A stretch of DNA of 64,000 bases from Fonsecaea monophora (lineage: Eukaryota > Ascomycota > Eurotiomycetes > Chaetothyriales > Herpotrichiellaceae): NCBI RefSeq assembly GCF_001642475.1, contig NW_019173939.1:1-64000 (forward strand), in the 5' to 3' direction. Both the position numbers and the translations under genes were made by a program. How positions within the stretch are numbered: position 1 is the first letter of the stretch; every line of letters starts with the position of its first letter. Below are positions 55,573-64,000 of this stretch, piece after piece. The notes beneath the pieces were generated by a model, which was not told where the DNA came from, did no database searches, and was given only the letters and a program-made list of their open reading frames with translations.

Positions 55573-56151
55573 ATGAAGATCTTCTCGTCTTCCTATACCT
55601 TTGACTATTCTTGGGAGGAGGTGAGCACAAACAACTGGCGCAAATACTGCCCTTGGAACGATAAAGCCTCCCATGTTTTGGCGGTCGACACGATCTCTCG
55701 CCACATCGATCCTCAGACAGGCATCCTTCGCACCGAACGTCTTATCACATGCCAACAAAACGCGCCGAAATGGATTCTGAGTATCATTGGAGGCGAAACC
55801 ACGAGCTATGTCTACGAGGTCTCTTACGTGGACCCAGCCTCGAAAAAGGTCACAATGTGCAGCACAAACATGACCTGGTCGAATCTTCTGGAGTGTCGGG
55901 AGACCGTGGTCTACCAGCCTTCATCCAATGACACAAAACACAAGACAGAATTCCACCAACAAGCCAAGATTGTGGCATTATGCGGTGGATGGCAAAAAAT
56001 TCGTTCCAAAATCGAAGAAGCGAGTATTGAGCGATTTCGAGAAAATGCCGCTCGCGGTCGGGAGGGCTTCGAAATGGTCTTGGAAATGTCACGCAAAGTC
56101 TTTGGTGAAGAAAGAGAAAGATTACGAGCGGGCTTGCCAGTTACTGTGTGA
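55573..56151 (+). CDS. PRELI/MSF1-domain lipid transfer protein (Ups2-like)
   Basis: Carries phospholipid between mitochondrial membranes in the intermembrane space; yeast Ups2 with Mdm35 moves phosphatidylserine for conversion to phosphatidylethanolamine. 192 residues, single exon. The upstream frame is open but the ATG at 55573 gives MKIFSSSYTFDYSWEEV, the family's usual start. Other family features are the TERLITCQQNAPKWI strand, EVSYVDPASKKV, the NMTWSNLLECRE segment and the C-terminal helix starting FRENAARGREGFE. The length covers the PRELI domain with little tail. Ups1 and Ups3 are alternatives; the QNAPKWI piece favours Ups2/Ups3. With the ethanolamine cytidylyltransferase at 37 kb it serves the same end product, but the two genes are not linked. 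Confidence 0.87.
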   Translation: MKIFSSSYTFDYSWEEVSTNNWRKYCPWNDKASHVLAVDTISRHIDPQTGILRTERLITCQQNAPKWILSIIGGETTSYVYEVSYVDPASKKVTMCSTNMTWSNLLECRETVVYQPSSNDTKHKTEFHQQAKIVALCGGWQKIRSKIEEASIERFRENAARGREGFEMVLEMSRKVFGEERERLRAGLPVTV

Positions 56152-57852
56152 TACGATAATGTGGCAGATCTTTTCTCTCCGTTACCCTCTCTGCTCGGAT
56201 CGCCACCGATGGCAGGACTTTCACGCCATCACGATTCACGACTTGAATGACCGGCATAGACTGGTCTAGCGCGTTCAACTTTGCTCTTGGTTCTCAATGG
56301 GATACACTGGCGTTTGTGGAAAAGTCAAAGAATACATCGTCCTTGAGCGCGGCGTTCGGAAAAGAATATCGCTTTTTGTTTTGAGGATCTGCGGCAGAAA
56401 CATGCCGATAGGATCCGAAGAAGCGTCTTAGAATTTTGGGAGATACCACGATACATCGACGTCTTTCATTGGGTGGTTCTAGAGATAGACCTTTTTGCTT
56501 CAGGGTGTCGAGGACATGGAGATGACGGAAGCGGCGGTTCAAGCTGCGCTGTTTCCTGGAGTCAAGTCACTAGAGGCTATCAAGGAAGTGGCTCGACATC
56601 ACCCCTGTGCGTCGCATTAGAACATGATGTCTTGTATATATCAGTCGGCTTTGGTCCATATTCTAGATATAGAGGTCAATTCCACACAATCGAGTCCCCT
56701 AAAGCCCTAAACAACTGCGCCCACCGCCACACCGAGGTTACACAGATGAGATAGCATCGCTGTGGCCTAGAACGTCTCTAGTAGTATGAATGTCTCGTGG
56801 GAGTATGAAGTGTCCGCACTTCCCGTCAACAGCGAAATGAAGGTAGCACTAGATACAGAAGTCGACAGGACTTGATGCGCTAGACAGCCGCCAACATGGG
56901 GTCTCGCGAACAATGTCTCCTAGCCTGGCAAACGCAAGTTGCAATTCTACCAACAGCCAGGGACGCTTTTCAAGTACGAGATAATAATGGCCAGGGGACT
57001 TTCTCGCGGACCTCTGCACACTGCCGCTAGTGGGACAAGCTCAATCTGATGCTGATCAATCATGGTTGAATCTTGACTCGTGTTTCATGCTGCCCACTGG
57101 TTGATGGACGGATGATCTCCATGCGTCCTGGTTCGTCTCGAAGCTCCCAAGCTAGCCATGAGCAAAGCAAAATCGCCTGGTCTGACGCCGAACCCTTTTT
57201 GCTCACGACTAGGGAATATCCTCTGTGAGGGCAACGGCCAGCCTCGTTTGATATGGGAATAGTAGTCTGTCTTAAGAGCTGGCGATTTCTGACCCTGCAC
57301 AGTGCATTTGAGTACCGAGTACAACGAATGCTCTGGAATTGATGGGTGCCTTGCTTCGTCTAGTGAAAACACACCTTTTTGACGGTCAGACAGTAGGTTA
57401 ATTTTCCGAGCTGGGTCTCCCGTCCTCTACGAGGTACAAACTGCGAATCCACTCCCAAATCCCCTAAACGCGTCCCCCGCCCGCCCCCCAGCGCATGGCT
57501 CAACGCTCTCTCGCAGTGCAGCTCAATCACTTGCCACGTCTGCAGCTTCTTGCTCCAATCCCCATCACTCTGCTCGGTACCTCGTGTGGTCAATGAGACT
57601 GCGATGCAGCGCTAGATATGGCCTCAACACGTCTTGAAATATGATGTCGAGTTCTCCAACGTGGCTTTTCTGCCAAAATCCCATCCCAAATCTCGCCTGT
57701 TCCACGTACCCGTCTTGATTGGCTGTAGTAAGAAGTCTTTCCCCCTGTCCGCCTCCTGGGCTGTTCCTCGACTTGTGCATGCGCAACTGCACCCTCATCT
57801 CAAAACAGTATCTGCGTTGGCCTTTCTACCTCGTCCACCTGCGATGTAAGGC
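56152..57852. other. Intergenic region
   Basis: This 1.7 kb holds one TACCGAGTAC at 57313-57322. Frames are short and without motifs. The stretch just before 57853 should contain the promoter of the hydrolase gene. Confidence 0.45.
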
Positions 57853-60630
57853 ATGGACTATGACAACGGTGCTGCGTCTGTCGAGCCTCCTTACGACCAC
57901 AGCTTGGCCCTTCGACCCGACATCGATTCCTCCCCCTTCGACTCCGCGCAAACACCACCGTTGTCCTACCGGCCTGAACCCCCCCCGGAATCAGTACAAG
58001 TCATATCCTCACTCATTGATTCTCTGAGCAAAATATCCGCCTCGTCGTATTCGAGGCAAGAACTTAGCGCGAACGCCGACATACATATCTCAGGAGATCT
58101 GCACCGACGTTCCAGTTCCTCAGAACCACCAAATGCGGACGACTTGGACAGGGAACAGCACGACCCTCCTCCCACTGATGATAGTAGTGAGGCAGAGGCC
58201 GCCGCGCCACCGGTGGTTAAGTACGCTAGAAGGCCACCGCTATTGTCCAAAAGGTCGAGCAGATCATTCGTCCACTCCCTGAATATGACCTCTCAGAGCG
58301 GTCTAGCCACGAGAGAATCTATACAGAGTCTTAAGTCGCGTGCCGAGTCTGATAGCGTTGGGGTACCCAGCATTGAGAGAAGAAACCGTTCCAGCGCCAG
58401 CTCAACCTTCTCGTTTGTCAGTGGTTTAAGCGTCCCTCATCGGAAACCAACGTTCGAGTCAATGCGCGAGATGGCTGCCTCAAAGCCTATTCCTCCGCGG
58501 CGAGTTTCGTCAGATAGACGCCGGAAGACCGAATCCCTTTATAGCATGGACCACGAAAGGGAGAACAAGTGGCCGACCCGCGCATCATCCATTGATGGGC
58601 GTTCAAGTGTGGGAGCACAACTTGAACCTGCCCCTGCTGAGAGTCCTACGATCACTGCTCTGAGATTGAGCAGGGGTGATTTGGGAAGTCATATGATCCC
58701 TTCCCGTCGGTCATCCCTAAGGCGCAGCGTCACCGGCGTTTCGGATGTCTCCCCAGACCAACAGAACAGACACTCTTTCTCTACTCGAGATCTGAAAGAG
58801 CTCAACATCGATTCCGAACTCATTGAAGGCGACAACTCGACTGTGAGACGTATTCGTGAACTGCAAGAAGCTCGGGAAAAGCGCCAAAAGGAATGGCGAA
58901 ATGAGGCACGGAAATCGGAGCGAGCCGCGAAGAGACATACCATTGCGACGCCTAAATTGTCGACACAACGCTCAAGCCCTTACCAGACTTCGAGACTCTC
59001 TGTTACTGAGGTGGTGGTAGAGTCACCCGAAGTGGAAAGTCCACTCGACCTATCCGCAACCGTCACCGCATCTGATCTGGCCGACATGCCTGCCTTTGCT
59101 CCACAACTTCCTAAGGATGAACCATCCCTCCTGCCGCCTGCTGTGGGCGGCGTCATGTCTAGTCCTTCAAGTGCAGCGCCGTCCCGGCGCAATAGTGTCT
59201 ACCGTGGCTCCATGGCTCAGGGCAAGCGGAGTTCCATTACCCACACGAACAAACAAGAACCTGCTCTCATGGAAATGAAGTCAATAACTGAAGAGGTTGA
59301 TACTTTTCTTGGTGCGCCTCGTTTTACACAAAAGATTCGACATCCACGCACCGGTCGGACAATTACCTTTTCAGAAGTGGGAGATCCGAATGGATTTGTG
59401 GTCTTGTGTTGTGTCGGCATGGGATTGACTCGCTATCTCACCGCATTCTATGACGAGCTTGCTAGGACTTTGCGCCTGAGACTGATCACACCCGATCGGC
59501 CTGGCGTGGGCGCAAGCTCACCGTTGCCAGAAGCCCAGTGTACTCCTCTGAATTGGGTTGACGATGTGGCCGTCATATGCAGTTCTCTGGAGATCACGAG
59601 GTTCTCGCTTCTGGCGCATTCTGCAGGCGCAATTTACGCTCTTGCGACAGCCTTGAAGATGCCACAATATGTACGAGGGCGTATCCATCTCCTAGCCCCA
59701 TGGATTCCGCCTTCACAGATGCCCAAAGGGGCAGCAATCGGACCCGACTCGCAGCCGATTGCCAATCTGCCCTTTAGCCACAAAATTCTGAGCGTTCTGC
59801 CAGCCCAAATTCTCAAAGTTGCAAACTCAAGGTTTTTGACTGCCACAAGTGCTTCGGTGGATACGAAGCCACTAAAGTCCAAGAAGACCAAGCAGCAACT
59901 CGAGAATCTGGACGCAGCGCTCGCCTATCCATTCCAAGATTTGAACGACGACAGTTCATTTGGAGCCACCCTTCCTGACTTTGAGCCCGAGCGACCCCGA
60001 ACAGGCACAGCTAACCGGGCACGGGCTCTGTCATGCTATCAAGCCAATAATGAAACGTTGGGGATACCGGGACCCCCTCTGTCCAGCCCAAAGCTCGATT
60101 CTGGCCGGCAGACGTTTTCGTCCACAAAAACCTCTGCCGCGGCTATTCGACCGATGTCTCCACGCTTGAGCCCCGAAGCACGGCAAGCACTTTATAACCA
60201 GACACTTACACATCGCATCTGGACGCTGGCCACGCAGAATGCGAATCCCGCCATTGATCTGCTGGTCTGTCTGGAGCGACGGAGACCTATAGGGTTTCGA
60301 TATCCCGAGGTGACAAGGTCAGTTGTAATCCATCATGGGGCCAAGGATACGCGGGTTCCGCTGGACAATGTACGTTGGCTGCACGGCGTGATGAAGCGAT
60401 GTGAATTACGAATCCTGGACGGCGAGGGACATGGCCTCATGGCGAGCGCATCAGCCATGGCCACGGTCCTCGGTGAGATCGCCAGAGAATGGGAAGAGTG
60501 GGAAAAGATCGCGCAGGGCAAGGAGAAGAGGAAACGAAGCGATGCGGCGTCTACTTTCTCAAGGGGGAGGTCGTTTCACAGTCGATTTGTGGATGCTTCG
60601 TACCGAGAAGCTGCGTCGCGTGACTCCTGA
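57853..60630 (+). CDS. Large alpha/beta hydrolase with disordered N-terminal half
   Basis: 925 residues, single exon, ATG at 57853. Residues 1 to about 480 are Ser/Arg/Pro-rich, with several RRxS-like sites that could be kinase targets, and one charged helix (about 330-360, EAREKRQKEWRNEARK). The hydrolase fold begins near 490 with TRKxx-like strand GRTITFSEVGDPNGF, an oxyanion-type CCVGMGLTRYL and a PDRPGVGASSP element. The nucleophile elbow is AHSAG with Ser590; Asp832 in GAKDTRVP and His860 in GEGHGLM complete a plausible catalytic triad. A second low-complexity insert lies at about 670-790 between the fold halves. The substrate is unknown; esterase/lipase-type hydrolysis is inferred. The uninterrupted 2.8 kb frame makes the gene certain. 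Confidence 0.88.
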   Translation: MDYDNGAASVEPPYDHSLALRPDIDSSPFDSAQTPPLSYRPEPPPESVQVISSLIDSLSKISASSYSRQELSANADIHISGDLHRRSSSSEPPNADDLDREQHDPPPTDDSSEAEAAAPPVVKYARRPPLLSKRSSRSFVHSLNMTSQSGLATRESIQSLKSRAESDSVGVPSIERRNRSSASSTFSFVSGLSVPHRKPTFESMREMAASKPIPPRRVSSDRRRKTESLYSMDHERENKWPTRASSIDGRSSVGAQLEPAPAESPTITALRLSRGDLGSHMIPSRRSSLRRSVTGVSDVSPDQQNRHSFSTRDLKELNIDSELIEGDNSTVRRIRELQEAREKRQKEWRNEARKSERAAKRHTIATPKLSTQRSSPYQTSRLSVTEVVVESPEVESPLDLSATVTASDLADMPAFAPQLPKDEPSLLPPAVGGVMSSPSSAAPSRRNSVYRGSMAQGKRSSITHTNKQEPALMEMKSITEEVDTFLGAPRFTQKIRHPRTGRTITFSEVGDPNGFVVLCCVGMGLTRYLTAFYDELARTLRLRLITPDRPGVGASSPLPEAQCTPLNWVDDVAVICSSLEITRFSLLAHSAGAIYALATALKMPQYVRGRIHLLAPWIPPSQMPKGAAIGPDSQPIANLPFSHKILSVLPAQILKVANSRFLTATSASVDTKPLKSKKTKQQLENLDAALAYPFQDLNDDSSFGATLPDFEPERPRTGTANRARALSCYQANNETLGIPGPPLSSPKLDSGRQTFSSTKTSAAAIRPMSPRLSPEARQALYNQTLTHRIWTLATQNANPAIDLLVCLERRRPIGFRYPEVTRSVVIHHGAKDTRVPLDNVRWLHGVMKRCELRILDGEGHGLMASASAMATVLGEIAREWEEWEKIAQGKEKRKRSDAASTFSRGRSFHSRFVDASYREAASRDS

Positions 60631-61285
60631 CCGAGCCTGAGGCTGGGACTGGATGCGAGATGGGTTTTACAGAGGCTGTACTTGGCCTGACGAACTACAC
60701 GTGCAAGCATTGATATGAAGCTGGGGTTCACCTGTGCGACCATTCAAAGGAATCAACCTTACACAGCCACGGCTAGGTGTTTACTTGATGGGAATGGGAT
60801 TGGAAACAGGCAATGATAGCGCTTGGATATACGCAGAGGGTAGCAGAGCAGCTACTAACTAATCTAATATAGACTCACCCGGAGACGGGGAGTGAACGAA
60901 GCAAAAATTATACAAAGAGAGAGGCAAAAAGTATACGAGGTCTAGAGTGCAGCGTCTTTTTGAGATGGTTGTCTTCACCCCTGTCCTAGTGCCCTTCTCT
61001 TCTCCACACCATGTGCGCCTGTTCCCGGCACTATTCAGATACACCGAGGAAAAGTGTCCCACCTTTCTTCCAACTACTGTACATGTATCTTAACTAAATC
61101 TCTTGATCTCTCCCCCCCACCTACTCAAGCTCAAGGACATAATTCGAGTAGAGTCTTGTGTATGAGATATAGAACCACCGATTCGGCAACGTCATTAGAC
61201 AGTAACGGCACATGTTCAACATCCACTCTTCCCACCGTCCTTCTCTTTTCACTCCGCTTCCCACCGAACTGTTATAGCGCCTGCG
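60631..61285. other. Intergenic region
   Basis: This 655 bp between two same-strand genes shows no coding signal; it should hold the promoter of the SUZ-domain gene. Confidence 0.45.
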
Positions 61286-62451
61286 ATGAGCAAGGCTCCC
61301 CCCGATGCCTGGGAGGACGAGTGGTCCTCCACCGCCGATGTACGTGGTGATCTTTTCGTTGAGCGTCATTCCCTCGATTGCTAAAGCATTGGTCGCCAGA
61401 AACTGCCAACTCCCCCCACAGAAACGGAGGCCAAAAGAGTCTCGTCGAAGGTGACAAAGGCCCAGCGAAGGGCTCAACAGGCCGAGTTCAACCGGCAGCT
61501 GTGGGCCGAAGCGTACGCGCTGCATGAATTCAATCTCTTCCCCCTTTTGTGTCTCTTGTTCTGACTCTCGGGTGTTGTGGCCTGGATCACAGTGAAGGGC
61601 CTAGAGAAACCAACTACTTTTTGGAGTCGCGCAATATCGTCCCCCTACGATCCGAGTTCAAACCACCTCCGATCCTCCTCTCGAGAAAAGGGCCCATAAT
61701 TCAAACGCAATCTCCTCGACCGCCCACTGCCGGTCTCCAAGACCTAAGCCTGAATAGCTCCAAGAACGACTCTGCTGGTCGCGAGTCCTCCGAGGACGAA
61801 GAGGAGGTCAAGGCCCGCGAACTCACCCTCGCCGAACGACAGGCCCGCGCCGCCAGGGACCGCGAGGAGAAGCAGCGTAAATACGAGGAACGCAGACAAG
61901 AACTGTTCGGGACCTCGAGTGCCAGTACGACACTATCATCTCACCAACAAGGAGCCTATAACAAGTCGGGGACCTCCAGTCCAGGGAGCTCGACCCCGCC
62001 CGGCTCAAGATCTGCGACACCAAATCGCGGTCGGGGCAGCAGAGGAGGGCGCCGCGGAGCGGGAGGAGTGGGAGGTGTGGCGGGTAACCACAACATGAAC
62101 TCTCGAAACCAATCAAGAGGCGGTTCTCAACATCGAGAATTATATGATCCTTCATACGCCTCGAGGCCCGACTCGACATATCCTCAGCAGCGACGAGAGT
62201 GGGAGAACGGGGTGGGATCGCTCCACAACCCTACCGGGTTGCCTCCTCTGCAGCACGTCCAGGAACCGATCCGGGCACCGAGAGGGCCCGATGGCAGTGG
62301 CCGGGGCGGATTTGGTTTTGCCGTCAGGGTGCCAGCAAACATAGCTGGGCAAGCCGAGACGGCCACGACAGTGCCAGGTTACCAATCTTTAGCAAGAAGG
62401 GACCTCACTGCTCCCAGTTCTGACTATGATGCGACGCGGACGACCTCTTGA
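61286..62451 (+). CDS. SUZ-domain RNA-binding protein
   Basis: A likely RNA-binding protein of 341 residues. Three exons: 61286-61339 (18 codons), 61400-61512 and 61593-62451; introns 60 and 80 nt, phases 0 and 2. The N-terminus MSKAPPDAWEDEWSS is typical of the family, followed by KVTKAQRRAQQAEFNRQLW in exon 2 and ETNYFLESRNIVPL at the start of exon 3. The SUZ domain is the charged helix containing KARELTLAERQARAARDREE and ending KYEERRQELFG. The second half is Gly/Arg-rich with RGG-like repeats (GRGSRGGRRG), also common in RNA-binding proteins. The SUZ domain was named from C. elegans SZY-20 and contacts RNA. No partner gene is adjacent. Confidence 0.85.
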
Positions 62452-62773
62452 GCGACCATCCCTCTCCGCTCCCGGGGCGAGGCGAGTCAGAACAGGAAAG
62501 GAATACGGACTCCCCAAGTCCCGACCAGCCACGTCCGAAGGGACTTTTAGCAGCGGAAGTTATTCTGCCTTGAAAAGCAAAAAACATAGACCACATCCCC
62601 ATCACATCGCCTCACACGGGTCTTGTTGCACGCCTCACACACTTCGAAAAACATTGTACCACACATGTGCACACACATTCTTCCCGGAGCCTTAGAAAGG
62701 GAGGGGAGGGAGGGATATAACGATAGAAATGCCATTATGAACCGCTTCAAACAGACCACATTCTCTCCCCCCC

Positions 62774-62836
<63 letters not shown>

Positions 62837-63723
62837 CGAATCTTTGACCTGTGCCCTGAATCGTGCGTGTTCCGCTATAATTACCCTCGCGTGCGAGGAG
62901 TGGTCTTCCATCTACCGAGTACAGACAGTACTTGTCTCCTCGGCCACTTTGTATACTGACTTGTAGCAGTGGCATATTACATACCCATGTACCGAGTACT
63001 TCGGTACCTACCCTACATACGTACCTTACAGCATATGGATCGAGTATCTACCTACCATGTCAATCACGGTCACGGGTACTACTGTTAGGTAGGTAGGTTG
63101 GTAGGTCTCTGGGTATGTAGGTAGGTATTGAGCACGGGGAGGTGTTCAGGGATCTACATATACCGAGTAAACGGGGGAAAGAATGAAGGAATATGCGTTC
63201 CAGTGTCACACTGCACTGTGGTTTTTTTAACCCACCACGCGATGAACATATTCAGCATATCTACATATCACTCCCCTTATATGTCTGTATGACAGATACA
63301 ATACTGGCCAGCAAGCAACATCCCGCCTTGCTCTAAGCTGCGTGCGGTAAAGAGATACGAAGGAGAGGTCCTCAATGCTGTACTCGGTACTCACTTCTCG
63401 TTACTCAGCGGTATACTCGGTGGTGTGGGAGATTATGCACTTTGGGAAAAACCCGAGTGGAAGGTTTCTGCCCTCAACTTTCGACCAGGTAAGGTCGCTT
63501 GTTCAAACCAGTTGCGCGAGCACTGGAGTGACCGTCAAATCATAGCCCATGTAATGGATATTAACGGCAAGACCTCCAGCCTTTATACGGAGAGAAGTGT
63601 TCGATACCACGGTGTCACCAAAGGCCATGTAGCTTGGGTACACCACTCGTTGACCTGTCAATGTCTGTCTGTTGTCACAGACCGCTCCGCCGCAAGTCTC
63701 CCTAAGGGCTGTATATCAAGCAT
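62452..63723. other. Intergenic region with repeats and clustered TACCGAGTA motifs
   Basis: This 1.3 kb contains a TC dinucleotide microsatellite and four exact copies of TACCGAGTA or its complement between 62913 and 63389, plus GGTA-type repeats near 63090-63125. No gene is supported. Confidence 0.5.
62780..62832. repeat. TC/CT dinucleotide microsatellite
   Basis: About 26 uninterrupted TC units are read directly. It lies about 330 bp downstream of the SUZ gene stop. Confidence 0.95.
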
Positions 63724-64000
63724 TCATGATAGTGTCTGACCAACGCCGTCAGGATTATGGACGGCCTCTTCTTCCGATAAACGTCCCCAGACATCCCCTC
63801 CTAAGCCAAACCCCTCTTGCGCAACGACTTTCCTAGCATACTGGATTTCCACAATCGGCTTATGCACATCCTTCGCGCACCATCCGTCTTCGCCCACACC
63901 TCTGTATACACCGTGGTATGAATTTTCGTCACTCACGGTCCGCCTGACTCGGTCGTCCGCCTCGATAGCATCGACCCATTGCCTCCAGCGCGTGCCAACC
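63724..64000 (-). CDS. 3' end of an unidentified gene, cut by the window edge
   Basis: A minus-strand frame is open from the right window edge to a TGA at 63724, giving about 92 codons. The residues look protein-like: TRWRQWVDAIEADDRV, then SYHGVYRGVGEDGWC, VHKPIVEIQYARKVV and a GFGLGGDVWGRLSEEE end. A GTGAGT inside it could be a donor, but the frame reads through it without a stop. I do not recognise the family. Completeness cannot be judged because the start lies outside the window. Confidence 0.55.
   Translation of the reverse strand, partial: VGTRWRQWVDAIEADDRVRRTVSDENSYHGVYRGVGEDGWCAKDVHKPIVEIQYARKVVAQEGFGLGGDVWGRLSEEEAVHNPDGVGQTLS

Overview
This is nuclear DNA of a filamentous ascomycete (Pezizomycotina). 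The evidence is many short introns (46-93 nt) with GTRNGT-type donors and CTNAC-like branch sites, three Zn2Cys6 regulators, a fungal-type SSU1 sulfite pump, a fungal complex I 21.3 kDa subunit, and a TFIIF beta subunit in normal fungal form. An Eurotiomycete-like genome is plausible, but I cannot fix the class. I see no prophage, CRISPR array, rRNA, convincing tRNA or intact transposon. Gene models were built by hand by joining reading frames at splice sites with consistent phase; ATG was required as the start.

Layout. 1-7 kb: an uncertain small gene, then a C2H2 zinc-finger regulator with a very long upstream region. 7-12 kb: a DUF3824-type RS/DR-rich protein followed by two tandem arginine-rich proteins of unknown function, both starting Met-Gly-Asn with an N-myristoylation-type N-terminus. 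12-19 kb: an FAD monooxygenase of the salicylate hydroxylase family, a gene relic, a bZIP factor and a membrane-anchored SAM methyltransferase. 19.6-23.6 kb: a divergent sulfite-detoxification pair, the SSU1 efflux pump and sulfite oxidase, sharing an 891 bp promoter that contains a GTCACGTG E-box. 23.6-27 kb: an acetamidase-family gene that has lost two of three catalytic residues but keeps an intact four-exon frame, divergent from a short Zn2Cys6 protein.

28-43 kb is a housekeeping block: POP7 (RNase P/MRP), VPS29 (retromer), a Zn2Cys6 regulator, TFIIF beta, complex I 21.3 kDa, ethanolamine-phosphate cytidylyltransferase, a conserved unknown protein and a membrane-anchored monothiol glutaredoxin. 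43-47.5 kb is gene-poor and rich in simple repeats. 47.5-64 kb holds a third Zn2Cys6 regulator with a 584 nt intron inside its zinc cluster, a U1-type zinc-finger splicing protein, an Ups2/PRELI lipid-transfer protein, a large alpha/beta hydrolase, a SUZ-domain protein, and the 3' end of an unidentified gene at the right edge.

The most interesting points are the pseudo-amidase beside a divergent regulator, the pair of myristoylated-type arginine-rich proteins, the sulfite pump/oxidase pair, and a 9-mer TACCGAGTA that I counted eight times by eye, each time outside coding regions.
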